Below, one piece after another: positions 39,198 through 47,893 of a stretch of DNA of 58,546 bases. How positions within the stretch are numbered: the stretch's first letter is position 1; every line of letters begins with the position of its first letter. Under the pieces are notes generated by a model. That model was not told where the DNA came from. It ran no database searches and saw nothing but the letters and a program-made list of their open reading frames with translations. The position numbers and the translations under genes are program-made. The stretch comes from VRUE01 sp036276735 (lineage in GTDB: Bacteria; Actinomycetota; Thermoleophilia; Solirubrobacterales; 70-9): the NCBI GenBank assembly GCA_036276735.1, contig DASUOH010000009.1, positions 1-58,546 on the forward strand, written 5' to 3'.

Positions 39198-42032
39198 TTA
39201 ACCGCAGCCGGTGTTGTTGCCGCAGGACGAACAGGTGTAACACGACCCGGTGCGCTGCATCATGCCGCCGCACTGCTCGCAGGCCGGCCCGAGGTCGAGG
39301 CCGGACATCTTCGCCGGCACGACCGGTGGCGTTTCGGTGAAGGCCGCCGCGGCCGGGACCGCCTTACGATCTGCTTTTGCCTCGGAGCCTCCCTTGACCT
39401 CGCCGCCGTTGCCGCCCGAGTGGCCGTTGCCGCCGTTCGCCGGGCCCGCCGTGTCGGTCGGGATTCCAAGTCCCAGCTGGGAGGTCTCCGCGTCCTTCTT
39501 GGCCCGCACCTCCTGGGTCATGATCCCGAGTTCCTCGAGCACCTCGGTGTCCTCAATGAAGCGGCTCGCCACCCAGCGCATGATGTAGTCCGGCAACGAT
39601 TTGGCGAAGGGGATCTCCGGATTTCCGGTGATGCCCTCGGGCTCGAAGCGCATGTAGCTGAACTTGCGCACGAAGTCTTCGAGCGGCACCCCGTACTGGA
39701 GCCCCAGCGAGATCGCCGTCGCGAAGGCGTTCATCAGCCCGCGCATCGTCGATCCCTCCTTGCCGATGTCGGTGAGGAAGATCTCGCCGACCGAGCCGTC
39801 CTCGTATTTGCCGGCCGTGATGTAGCCCTCGTGGCCGGCGATCGAGAACTTGTGGGTGATCGATTCGCGCTCGCGCGGCATCCGCTTGCGCTCCGGCGAT
39901 GCCACGACGACTGGCGCCTCGGCCTCCTTTTCCTTCTGGGCGTCGGTGCGCAGCGCCTGCGCCGTCTTGGAGCCATCGCGGTAGATGGCGAGCGCCTTCA
40001 GCCCGCCCTTCCAACCGCGCGTGTAGGCGTCGGCGATGTCCTCGACCGTCGCGCTCTGCGGCAGGTTGACCGTCTTGGAGATCGCACCCGAGATGAACGG
40101 CTGCGTCGCGGCCATCATGTCGATGTGGCCGGTGTGGGAGATCGCCCGCTCGCCGACCGCGACGTCGAAGATCGGCAGGTGCTCGTCCTTGAGGCCCGGT
40201 GCGCCGACGATCGTGTTCTGCTCGGCGATGTAGGCGTTGATCTGGTCGACCTCGGCGTCCGTGTATCCCAGCGTGCGCAGAGCGAGCGGAACCGAACGGT
40301 TGACGATCGTCATCTGCCCGCCGCCGACCAGCTCCTTGAACTTGACCAGCGAGAAGTCAGGCTCGATCCCGGTCGTGTCGCAGTCCATCAGGAAGCTGAT
40401 CGTCCCGGTCGGCGCCAGCACCGTCGCCTGCGCGTTGCGGTAGCCATGCTCCTCGCCCAGCTCGACCGCCTCGTCCCAGGCCCGCTGTGCCGCCTCCAGC
40501 AGCTCGCCTTTGATTCCCGAGGAGTCGATGTCGTAGGCGGCGTCGCGGTGCATCCGCATGACGCCGTTGTGGGCCTCCCGGTTCTTGTCGTACTCGTCGT
40601 AGGGCCCGGTCGCCTCTCCGGCGATCTTCGCCGACTGGGCGTAGGCGCGACCGGTCATCAGCGCCGTGATCGCCGCGGCGACGTTGCGGCCCTCGCCGGA
40701 GTCGTAGGGGAGGCCGTCGGACATCAGCAGCGCACCGAGGTTGGCGTAGCCGAGGCCGAGCTGGCGGAAGCGGTTGGCGTTCTCCGCGATCTGCTCGGTC
40801 GGATATGAGGAGTAGCCGACGACGATCTCCTGCGCAAGGAAGACGATGTCGACCGCGTGCTCGAAGTCTTCGACGTCGAAGCTGCCGTCTTCGCGGCGGA
40901 ACTTCATCAGGTTCAGCGAGGCGAGGTTGCAGGCCGAGTCGTCGACGTGCATGTACTCGCTGCAGGGGTTGGAGGCGTTGATCCGCCCCGACTCCGGGCA
41001 GGTGTGCCAGCGGTTGATGATCGTGTCGTACTGCACGCCGGGATCGGCGCAGCGCCAGGCGGCGTCGGCGATCTGGTTCATCAGGTCGCGTGCCGGCAGC
41101 GTCTTGACCGCCTCGCCGGTGGTGCGGGCGGTCAGATCCCAGTCCTCGCCGGCCTCGACCGCCTCCATGAAGTCGTCGGTGACCCGCACCGAGTTGTTGG
41201 CGTTCTGGTACTGGATCGAGGTGAAGCCCTCGCCGTCGATCGACATGTCGAAGCCGGCGTCGCGCAGGGCGGCCGCCTTCTCCTCCTCCTTGGCCTTGCA
41301 CCAGATGAAGTGCTCGACGTCGGGGTGGTCGACGTCGAGGACGACCATCTTGGCGGCGCGCCGGGTCTTGCCGCCCGACTTGATCGTCCCCGCCCAGGAG
41401 TCGGCGCCGCGCATGAAGCTGACCGGGCCGCTGGCGGTCCCGCCCTTCTTAAGGGGCTCCATCGAGCCGCGGATGTTGGAGAGGTTGATCCCCGAGCCCG
41501 AGCCGCCGCGGAAGATCTTTCCCTCCTTGGTGTTCCAGTCGAGGATCGACTCCATGTTGTCCTCGACGCTGAGGATGAAGCAGGCGCTGCACTGCGGCCG
41601 CTCCTCGAAGCCGACGTTGAACCAGACCGGCGAGTTGAAGGCGGCCTTCTGGTTGAGCAGGATCGCCGTCAGCTCCGCTTCGAACGCCGCCGCGTCCTCT
41701 TCGCTTGCGAAGTAGCCGCCCTCGCGCCCCCACTCGGAGATCGTCCCGGCGACGCGGCCGATCATCTGTTTCACCGAGCGCTCCCGCTTCTCGCTGCCGA
41801 GCTGCCCGCGGAAGTACTTCTGAGCGACGATGTTGGTCGCGTTCTGCGACCAGCTCTTCGGGAACTCGACCCCCCGCTGCTCGAAGGCGGGCTTCTGCGG
41901 ATCACCGATCACGGCATCGCGGATCTCCCACTCGACCTGGTCGAAGGGGTGGACGCCGGGGGAGGAGAATTTGCGTTCGATCGCGAGCCCCTCAAGACCG
42001 GTGGACTGGGTGCTGGTGGCGGTCTTGGACAT
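39198..42032 (-). CDS. nrdJ: Adenosylcobalamin-dependent (class II) ribonucleotide reductase
   Basis: 944 residues from an ATG at 42030-42032 with AGAGGAG upstream. Reduces ribonucleotides to deoxyribonucleotides. Catalytic-site text: NSPVWFNVGF, CSACFILSVEDNMESI (active-site Cys), GSGSGINLSNIRG, CNLASLNL (the radical/redox Cys) and the ATVLAPTGTISFLMDCDTTG loop. The C-terminus has a linker rich in Gly/Asn then CEQCGG...CYTCSSCGNNTGC, a Cys-rich tail for thioredoxin-type re-reduction and/or zinc. No NrdAB is present in the window. Confidence 0.95.
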   Translation of the reverse strand: MSKTATSTQSTGLEGLAIERKFSSPGVHPFDQVEWEIRDAVIGDPQKPAFEQRGVEFPKSWSQNATNIVAQKYFRGQLGSEKRERSVKQMIGRVAGTISEWGREGGYFASEEDAAAFEAELTAILLNQKAAFNSPVWFNVGFEERPQCSACFILSVEDNMESILDWNTKEGKIFRGGSGSGINLSNIRGSMEPLKKGGTASGPVSFMRGADSWAGTIKSGGKTRRAAKMVVLDVDHPDVEHFIWCKAKEEEKAAALRDAGFDMSIDGEGFTSIQYQNANNSVRVTDDFMEAVEAGEDWDLTARTTGEAVKTLPARDLMNQIADAAWRCADPGVQYDTIINRWHTCPESGRINASNPCSEYMHVDDSACNLASLNLMKFRREDGSFDVEDFEHAVDIVFLAQEIVVGYSSYPTEQIAENANRFRQLGLGYANLGALLMSDGLPYDSGEGRNVAAAITALMTGRAYAQSAKIAGEATGPYDEYDKNREAHNGVMRMHRDAAYDIDSSGIKGELLEAAQRAWDEAVELGEEHGYRNAQATVLAPTGTISFLMDCDTTGIEPDFSLVKFKELVGGGQMTIVNRSVPLALRTLGYTDAEVDQINAYIAEQNTIVGAPGLKDEHLPIFDVAVGERAISHTGHIDMMAATQPFISGAISKTVNLPQSATVEDIADAYTRGWKGGLKALAIYRDGSKTAQALRTDAQKEKEAEAPVVVASPERKRMPRERESITHKFSIAGHEGYITAGKYEDGSVGEIFLTDIGKEGSTMRGLMNAFATAISLGLQYGVPLEDFVRKFSYMRFEPEGITGNPEIPFAKSLPDYIMRWVASRFIEDTEVLEELGIMTQEVRAKKDAETSQLGLGIPTDTAGPANGGNGHSGGNGGEVKGGSEAKADRKAVPAAAAFTETPPVVPAKMSGLDLGPACEQCGGMMQRTGSCYTCSSCGNNTGCG

Positions 42033-42247
42033 CGAACTTCTCCTCTCGCAGCGGCTATTAGGGGGAGCTAACGAGGATCGTCTTTCAGTCGGACGGAACC
42101 CGTCGGCGCTCACCCCGCAAATTGCTCGGAGATTTGCCTTGCTCTAGGTATGGTGGCAGGAGTGGGCGAGCGGCCAGAAGCGGTGCGCAAGGCAGCGGAA
42201 AAGCCGGATCTGCACGCGAAGTTGCATCCGACGCCGTCGCCGATGCG
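42033..42247. other. Divergent intergenic region nrdJ / hemolysin III
   Basis: 215 bases. On the minus strand there is a clear Shine-Dalgarno before nrdJ. Plus-strand TTGCTC (42123-42128), 17 bases, TAGGTA is a possible promoter for the hemolysin III gene. GCAAAT/ATTTGC forms a small dyad. I looked for a cobalamin riboswitch or NrdR box upstream of nrdJ and see no convincing one. Confidence 0.45.
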
Positions 42248-42892
42248 ATGGCGGCTGTGAAACCGAAGCTGCGCGGTGTCTCGCACGAGTGGGCCTTCTT
42301 CGTCTCACTCTTCCTCGGTGCGGCACTGATCGTCGCCGCCGACACGCCGCGGGCGACGCTGGCGGTCGCCATATATGCAGTCAGCCTCTCGGCCCTGCTC
42401 GGCACCAGCGCCCTCTACCACCGCGTCGACTGGAAGCGGCCGGACCTGCGCCGCCTCATGCGCCGCCTCGATCACTCGATGATCTTCTTCCTCATCGCTG
42501 GCACCTACACGCCGTTCGCGCTGCTCGCCCTCGACGGCGCCCTCGCCGACGCGATCCTGGTCGCCGTCTGGGTCGGCGCGGTCGCCGGCGCGGTGGTCGA
42601 GATCGTCTGGATCGAGCACCCGAAGTGGGTGGCGGCGATCGTCTACCTCTCGCTCGGCTGGATCGCCGTCATCCCATTCCCGAAGCTCTGGGACGAGATG
42701 GGTGCGACCGGCACCCTGCTCGTCGCCCTCGGCGGCCTCCTCTACACGGCCGGCGCCGTCGTCTACGCGACCCAGCGGCCCAACCCCAACCCGCGCGTCT
42801 TCGGCTATCACGAGGTCTTCCACCTCTTCGTGATCCTCGCCGCCGCGGCCCACTTCGCCGCTATCGCTTTCTTCGCCCTCCCCGCGGCCTGA
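42248..42892 (+). CDS. Hemolysin III / YqfA (PAQR-like) membrane protein
   Basis: 214 residues from an ATG at 42248. Seven membrane helices. Diagnostic PAQR/HlyIII features: RGVSHEWAFF at the start, TSALYHRVDWKRPDLRRLMR, LDHSMIFFLIAGTYTPFALL and the C-terminal GYHEVFHLFVILAAAAHF. His residues form the putative metal (Zn) site, which is intact. The role in bacteria is unclear (membrane homeostasis or hydrolase), and hemolysis is not implied. The frame is open 42 codons upstream, without a good start. Confidence 0.9.
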   Translation: MAAVKPKLRGVSHEWAFFVSLFLGAALIVAADTPRATLAVAIYAVSLSALLGTSALYHRVDWKRPDLRRLMRRLDHSMIFFLIAGTYTPFALLALDGALADAILVAVWVGAVAGAVVEIVWIEHPKWVAAIVYLSLGWIAVIPFPKLWDEMGATGTLLVALGGLLYTAGAVVYATQRPNPNPRVFGYHEVFHLFVILAAAAHFAAIAFFALPAA

Positions 42893-42921
42893 CTGGAGCT
42901 GTCCGGCAGCCTGACCCTGGA

Positions 42922-43032
42922 AGCCGTCCCGGTAGGGGATGGAGCGTCTTGTACTTTTTTTGCGACGCGAATCTCGGACGGGCGCAACCTATGTTCAAAA
43001 AAAGTTAAGCGGAATCCCCTGCCGGGACGGCT
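42922..43032. repeat. Palindromic element, family A copy 2
   Basis: The 18-base arms at 42922-42939 and 43015-43032 pair with one wobble. The interior contains AGCGTCTTGTACTTTTTTTG (from 42943) and GTTCAAAAAAAGTTAAGCGG (to 43012), nearly identical to 8094-8164. The outer stems differ from copy 1 but stay paired (GCGATCCC versus GCCGTCCC on the left, with matching right arms). It lies between convergent genes, again just after a plus-strand stop. Confidence 0.85.
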
Positions 43033-43033
43033 C

Positions 43034-43780
43034 TCACGCCAGAGCCGCCGCGGCGCGCTCTTTCGCGGCCTCGATCAGGGCCAGCACCTGGACCTCCTGG
43101 CCGTCGCGGATCAGCCCGACCGGGTCGGGATCACCGTTGACGATGCCCTCGAAGAACTCCTTGCGATCCTGGTAGGTAGGCAGGGTGTCCTTGGCCCAGC
43201 CGCGCGCGTCGTTAAGCATCACGGCCAGCCGCGCGTACTCCTCGCCGAACAGCTCCGACACTTCCCGCTTCATCCGCTTCGCCAGGGCAGGGGACGCCCC
43301 GGCGGTCGAGATCGCGATCGCCAGCGGTCCGGTGCGGACGATCGCCGGCAGGATGAAGTTGCAGAGGGGCGGCACGTCGACGACGTTGACCAGCATCGCG
43401 CGCCGCTCCGCGTCGTCGTAGACGGCGATGTTGACGTCGGTGTCGTCGGTCGCCGCGATCGCCATGAAGACGCCCTCGAGGTCGGCCGCCCCGGCGTAGG
43501 GCCGCTTCTCCCACTCGATCGAGCCGTTCGCCGCCAGTGCTTCCAGCTCGGGGTGGGCGACCGGCGCGACCAGCGCGACATCGGCGTCGCAGGCGAGTAG
43601 CCCCTCGACCTTCTCGAGGCCGATGTCACCGCCGCCGACCACCAGGCAGCGGCGCCCCTTCAGCTTCAGGCAGGCGATATAGAAGGGGGTCTCGAGCATG
43701 TCCCGCACGCAGGACTGGTCGCAGATCCCCTTGCGGAACTGACAGACGCACTCCTTGCCGGCGTAGGCCTGGGCGGGCAC
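43034..43780 (-). CDS. Precorrin-2 dehydrogenase (siroheme pathway, Met8/SirC-like)
   Basis: 248 residues from a GTG at 43778-43780. The NAD-binding core is GRRCLVVGGGDIGLEKVEGL, followed by VVDVPPLCNFILPAIVRTGP and the STAGASPALAKRMKRE helix, matching precorrin-2 dehydrogenase/ferrochelatase. The first 28 residues carry a Cys cluster (Cys11, 13, 20, 24; CVCQFRKGICDQSC) absent from typical relatives. An ATG at 43697-43699 (MLETPFYIACLKLKG) would give the standard length. The GTG is preferred because TAGTCT lies 7 nt upstream. No methyltransferase domain is fused. Confidence 0.82.
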   Translation of the reverse strand: MPAQAYAGKECVCQFRKGICDQSCVRDMLETPFYIACLKLKGRRCLVVGGGDIGLEKVEGLLACDADVALVAPVAHPELEALAANGSIEWEKRPYAGAADLEGVFMAIAATDDTDVNIAVYDDAERRAMLVNVVDVPPLCNFILPAIVRTGPLAIAISTAGASPALAKRMKREVSELFGEEYARLAVMLNDARGWAKDTLPTYQDRKEFFEGIVNGDPDPVGLIRDGQEVQVLALIEAAKERAAAALA

Positions 43781-43850
43781 GGCTCAAAGACTAGTGGCCG
43801 CCCACCGGCGGGCCAGGGCCGCCGAAGCCCCCTGCTACCCTCGCCGCCCC
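43781..43850. promoter_or_regulatory. Divergent leaderless promoters for the siroheme gene and topA
   Basis: Minus strand TAGTCT (43793-43788), 7 nt before GTG 43780. Plus strand TACCCT (43836-43841), 9 nt before the topA ATG. Both fit the TANNNT leaderless pattern; here the two hexamers are separate. Confidence 0.5.
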
Positions 43851-46109
43851 ATGAGGCTGATAGTCACCGAGAAGAACAACAGCGCCAAGAAGATCGCCGA
43901 GGCGCTCAGCAACGGCACCAACAGCGCCGACAAAACCTTCAAAGTCCCCTTCTACGCCTGGAAGGACGACGAAGGCTGCGAGCACATGACCGTCGGCCTC
44001 AAGGGCCACGTGCTCGGCCCCGCCTTCCCGGAGGGCTACTCCAACTGGCAGAAGACCGACCTGCACGACCTGATCGACGCCGAGCTGATCAAGGAGCCGA
44101 CCGACAAAAACGTCGTCAAAGCGATCAAGAAACTCGCCAAAGAGGCCGACGAGCTGGTGATCGCCACTGACTTCGACCGCGAGGGCGAGCTGATCGGCCT
44201 CGAGGCGCTCGAGGAGATGCTCGACGCCAACCCCGACCTGGGCTCGCGCGAGGGGACGGCCGACGGCACGCTGCGGATCAAGCGCGCCCGCTACTCGGCG
44301 CTGACCAAGGAGGAGATCGAGCGCGCCTTCGGCGACCTCGACACGCTCTCCTACCCGCTCGCCAATGCCGGCGCCGCCCGCCAGGACATCGATCTGCTCT
44401 GGGGCGCGACCCTGACCCGCGCAGTCTCCCTCGCCAGCCGCCGCTTCGGCTCCAACTTCCTCTCGGTCGGGCGCGTGCAGAGCCCCACCCTCGGCCTGAT
44501 CGTCGAGCGCGAGATGGAAAGACGCGCCCACGTCGCGAAACCGTTCTGGGAACTGTTCGCCAAGTTCCAGCACCCCGACGGCGCCTTCGAGGCCCATCAC
44601 ACCACCGACAAGTTCTGGGAGAAAGCGGAGGCCGACGCGGCGCTCGCCGGCACCTCCAGCCCCGGCACGGTCAAGTCGGTTACGGCCCGCAAGAACACCC
44701 GCCGACCGCCGACCCCCTACAACACCACCGCCTTCAGCACCGACGCCTCCAGCCGCCTCGGCATCACCCCCGCCAGCGCGATGCGGATCGCCGAGGACCT
44801 CTATATGGACGGCTTCATCTCCTACCCGCGCACCGACAACACGGTCTACCCGCCGTCGCTGCCGGTCCGCGAGCTGGTTTCCTCGCTGGTCCGCGTCAAG
44901 GAGTTCTCGGCCGCCGCCGGGCTGCTCGATCAGCCGGAGCTGAAAGCCACCCGAGGCAAAAAAGAGACCACCGACCACCCGCCGATCTACCCGACCCAGG
45001 CGATCCACCCGGGCGCACTCGAGGGCCCCAAGAAGCGGGTCTACGAACTGGTCGTGCGCCGCTTCCTCGCCACCTTCAGCCCGCCGATGATCACCGAGTC
45101 GACCCGCGCCGACATCGAGGCCGGCTCGCAAACCTACTTCGTGCGCGGCTCGGTGGTGGTCGATCCCGGCTACGCCGGCATCTACACGTACGCCCGCTCC
45201 TCCGACGAGGAGATCCCGAAGCTCGAGGAGGGCCAGCAGCTGCCGCTCGACGGCGAGCCTTGGATCGTCGACAAGGAGACGCAGCCACCCGGGCGCATCT
45301 CCCAGGCCAAACTGATCGAGATGATGGAGGAGCGCGGCCTCGGCACCAAAGCGACCCGCGCCGACATCATCCAGAAGCTCTTCGACCGCGGCTACGTCTA
45401 CGGCAATCCGCCCGTCCCCTCGGAGACCGGGATCGCCCTCTACGAGGCCTTCAAGAACTACGTACCGGCGATGGCGACCCCGGAGATGACCGCCACGCTC
45501 GAGGCTGAGATGGATCAGATCGCCGCCGGCGAGATGACCAAGGGCAAGGTGGTCGGGGACAGCCGCGACCTTCTCCACAAAACCTGGAACGAGATCGACG
45601 CCGCCCGCGAAGACCTGGCGAAAGTGATCTGGAAAGGCATGGACGAGGACCGCATCCTCGGCCCCTGCAAGGTCTGCGAGGAAGCCGGCCGCACCAAGGA
45701 GGACGGCTCGCCCAACATGCTGCGCATCATCCGGGCGAAAAAATCGGGCAAACGGTTCGTCGGCTGCACGGGGTGGACCCTCGACGACCCCGACTCCTGC
45801 GACCAGACCTTCCCGCTGCCCCAGCGCGGCGACGTCTTCCGGCTCGAGGAGCGCTGCTCGATCTGCGACCGCACTCCCCGCCTCAAAGTGCAGCCCTTCC
45901 GCGGTCGGCCCTGGAACCTCTGCCTCAACGACGAGTGCCCGTCGATGGAAGAGATGAAGAAACGCCGCGCCGAGCGCGAAGCGGCGCGGGCCGCGAAAGA
46001 GGAGATGGCCAAGAAGGCGCCGCCCGACGCGAAGAACGGTGCTGCCAAGACGAGCAAAGCCGACACCGGCACGCGTCGCCGCAAACGGGCCAAAGCCAGC
46101 GCGAAATAG
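43851..46109 (+). CDS. topA: Type IA DNA topoisomerase, archaeal-type TopA
   Basis: 752 residues from an ATG at 43851 (MRLIVTEKNNSAKKIAEALS). Toprim acidic residues lie in ATDFDREGELIG (Asp107, Asp109, Glu111), and the active Tyr325 in FISYPRTDNTVYP. The N-terminus, GYSNWQKTDLHDLIDAELIK and the overall spacing match euryarchaeal topoisomerase I rather than the usual bacterial TopA. The C-terminus has two Cys4 zinc ribbons (CKVC...GC...SC and CSIC...LCLNDEC) and a Lys/Arg/Ala tail. It relaxes negative supercoils. The usual bacterial context (tmk, holB) is retained downstream. Confidence 0.93.
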   Translation: MRLIVTEKNNSAKKIAEALSNGTNSADKTFKVPFYAWKDDEGCEHMTVGLKGHVLGPAFPEGYSNWQKTDLHDLIDAELIKEPTDKNVVKAIKKLAKEADELVIATDFDREGELIGLEALEEMLDANPDLGSREGTADGTLRIKRARYSALTKEEIERAFGDLDTLSYPLANAGAARQDIDLLWGATLTRAVSLASRRFGSNFLSVGRVQSPTLGLIVEREMERRAHVAKPFWELFAKFQHPDGAFEAHHTTDKFWEKAEADAALAGTSSPGTVKSVTARKNTRRPPTPYNTTAFSTDASSRLGITPASAMRIAEDLYMDGFISYPRTDNTVYPPSLPVRELVSSLVRVKEFSAAAGLLDQPELKATRGKKETTDHPPIYPTQAIHPGALEGPKKRVYELVVRRFLATFSPPMITESTRADIEAGSQTYFVRGSVVVDPGYAGIYTYARSSDEEIPKLEEGQQLPLDGEPWIVDKETQPPGRISQAKLIEMMEERGLGTKATRADIIQKLFDRGYVYGNPPVPSETGIALYEAFKNYVPAMATPEMTATLEAEMDQIAAGEMTKGKVVGDSRDLLHKTWNEIDAAREDLAKVIWKGMDEDRILGPCKVCEEAGRTKEDGSPNMLRIIRAKKSGKRFVGCTGWTLDDPDSCDQTFPLPQRGDVFRLEERCSICDRTPRLKVQPFRGRPWNLCLNDECPSMEEMKKRRAEREAARAAKEEMAKKAPPDAKNGAAKTSKADTGTRRRKRAKASAK

Positions 46110-46114
46110 GATGT

Positions 46115-46175
46115 CCGCCACCTTCCGGTGCGACTTGTCCATATATATGGGGGAGAACTCGCACCGGAACGGCGG
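46115..46175. repeat. Hairpin between topA and tmk
   Basis: CCGCC/GGCGG (46115-46119 with 46171-46175) and TTCCGGTGCGA/TCGCACCGGAA (46123-46133 with 46159-46169) enclose the palindrome CCATATATATGG (46139-46150). The right arm ends inside GGCGGAGG, the probable ribosome site of tmk, so folding could mask it. It may equally be a terminator for topA. Confidence 0.75.
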
Positions 46176-46183
46176 AGGCTGAA

Positions 46184-46786
46184 GTGTTCATTTCTCTGGA
46201 GGGGGTGGACGGCTCGGGCAAGAGCACCCAGGCGCGGCTGCTCGCCGAGGCGCTCGGACCGCAGACGCTGGCGATTCGTGAGCCGGGGGGGACCGACGCG
46301 GCCGAGCGCATCCGCTCGCTGCTCGCTGACCCGGCGCTGGAGATCGACTCCTTCGCCGAGCTGCTCCTCTTCTCGGCCGCCCGCGCCGACCTGGTCGCCC
46401 GCGTGATCCGGCCGGCGGTCGAGGCGGGTCGCGACGTCGTCGCCGATCGCTTCGCCGACTCCAGCGTCGCCTACCAGGGTGGCGCCCGAGGGCTCGGTAC
46501 CAGCCACGTCCTCTCGCTGGTCGACATGACGATCGACGGCCTCTGGCCAGACCTGACGATCCTGCTGCGCCTCGACCCCGAGACGGGGCTGGGCCGAGCG
46601 GGCGGCGACGATCGCTTCGAGGCCGAGGGAATCGACCTGCAGCGCGCCGTGGCCGAGGCCTACGAGGAGATCGCCCTGATCGCCCGCGACCGAGTGGCGG
46701 TCGTCGATGCCGACGGCACGGTCGAGGAGGTCCACGAGCGCGTGATGGAGGCGGTTCGTGAGCGGGCCGCGATCGACGATGGATGA
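46184..46786 (+). CDS. tmk: Thymidylate kinase
   Basis: 200 residues from a GTG at 46184, with GGAGG six bases before. P-loop EGVDGSGKSTQARLLAEAL, the DR motif DVVADRFADSSVAYQGGARG and a short lid. Phosphorylates dTMP to dTDP. Together with ThyX and nrdJ in the window it covers dTTP supply. It is followed by holB, a common order in bacteria. Confidence 0.95.
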   Translation: MFISLEGVDGSGKSTQARLLAEALGPQTLAIREPGGTDAAERIRSLLADPALEIDSFAELLLFSAARADLVARVIRPAVEAGRDVVADRFADSSVAYQGGARGLGTSHVLSLVDMTIDGLWPDLTILLRLDPETGLGRAGGDDRFEAEGIDLQRAVAEAYEEIALIARDRVAVVDADGTVEEVHERVMEAVRERAAIDDG

Positions 46787-46798
46787 GTTTGTCCGGCT

Positions 46799-47893
46799 AT
46801 GACCGGCCAAATGCTTCCATCGTCGCTGCAGAGGGGGTTGGAGCACCAGCCGCGCGCCCGCGCGGCCCTCACCGTCGCCCTTTCCGCCGGCCCATCGCAC
46901 GCATACCTCTTCCAGGGCCCGCGCGGCGCCGGCAAGCGCGCCGCGGCGCGCGCCTTCGCCGCGGAGATCCTCGCCTCGGTCGCTGACAATCCCGAGGACG
47001 CTCGCCGCCGCGCCCTGCTCGACCCCTCTCCGCACCCGGACCTCGTCTGGCTGGCGCCGACCGGCGCCCAGCACCTAATGGAGGAGGTTCGCGAGCGGGT
47101 GATCCGCGCCGCTGTCTACCGCCCTTACGAAGGCGGCAAGCGCGTCTTCGTGCTCGAGGCGGCCGAGGCGCTGCGCGACGAGAGCCAGAACGCCCTGCTT
47201 AAGACGCTCGAGGAGCCGCCCAAGTTCGTCCACCTGGTCCTGCTCAGCTCCGAACCGGCACTCCTGCTGGAGACCGTCGCCTCCCGCTGCCAGCCGGTCT
47301 CCTTCGCGCCGCTGCCCGCTGCGGCGGTCGAGGCGGCGCTCGCCGGCAGCGACGCCGGCTCGTCGGCAGCACCCGAGGAGATCGCCGCCGCCGCGCGCCT
47401 CTCCGGCGGCGACACCGAGCTGGCCCGCTTCCTGCTCAGCGAGCAGGGCCGCAAGCTCCGCGCCGACGCCACCGCCCCCGACTTCAAGGCGCTGCTCGCC
47501 GACGCCGAGGCGGCCGGCGAGGAAGCCGAGGCGGCGACCCGGGACGCACTCGAGGCCGAAAAAGACGTCGGGATGAAGCGCTCCGCCCGCGACGTCGCCG
47601 ACGAGTCGAAGCGCGCCGGCCGTCGCCGTCGCACCGAGCTGCTCGAGCTCGGCCTCGGCCTGACGGCCAATTGGTACCGCGACCTGGCGGCCGTGGCGGT
47701 CGGCGCAGCCGACGTCGCCCACAACCGCGATCGCCGCGACGCTCTCGCCGAGCACGCCGCGCGGGTCGAACCCGCCCGCGCCCGGGAGGCCGCCGAGTTG
47801 GTCCAGGACACCCGCCGGCGCCTCGACCTCAACGTCTCCGAGGAGCTAGCGCTGGAGTCGCTCTTCTTCCGCCTCGACCGGCTGCTCGCCTGA
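46799..47893 (+). CDS. holB: DNA polymerase III subunit delta prime
   Basis: 364 residues. Clamp-loader AAA+ fold with P-loop-like AYLFQGPRGAGKRAAARAFA, sensor region LRDESQNALLKTLEEPPKFV and SRCQPVSFAPLP. The zinc Cys cluster of E. coli delta prime is missing, as in many Actinobacteria. The last 48 bases overlap the convergent DUF2304 gene. Confidence 0.92.
   Translation: MTGQMLPSSLQRGLEHQPRARAALTVALSAGPSHAYLFQGPRGAGKRAAARAFAAEILASVADNPEDARRRALLDPSPHPDLVWLAPTGAQHLMEEVRERVIRAAVYRPYEGGKRVFVLEAAEALRDESQNALLKTLEEPPKFVHLVLLSSEPALLLETVASRCQPVSFAPLPAAAVEAALAGSDAGSSAAPEEIAAAARLSGGDTELARFLLSEQGRKLRADATAPDFKALLADAEAAGEEAEAATRDALEAEKDVGMKRSARDVADESKRAGRRRRTELLELGLGLTANWYRDLAAVAVGAADVAHNRDRRDALAEHAARVEPARAREAAELVQDTRRRLDLNVSEELALESLFFRLDRLLA

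Noticed and set aside
42033..42247. Cobalamin riboswitch or NrdR box upstream of nrdJ
   Set aside because: No conserved B12-box pattern or paired NrdR boxes could be found; only a Shine-Dalgarno and weak promoter-like text are visible.
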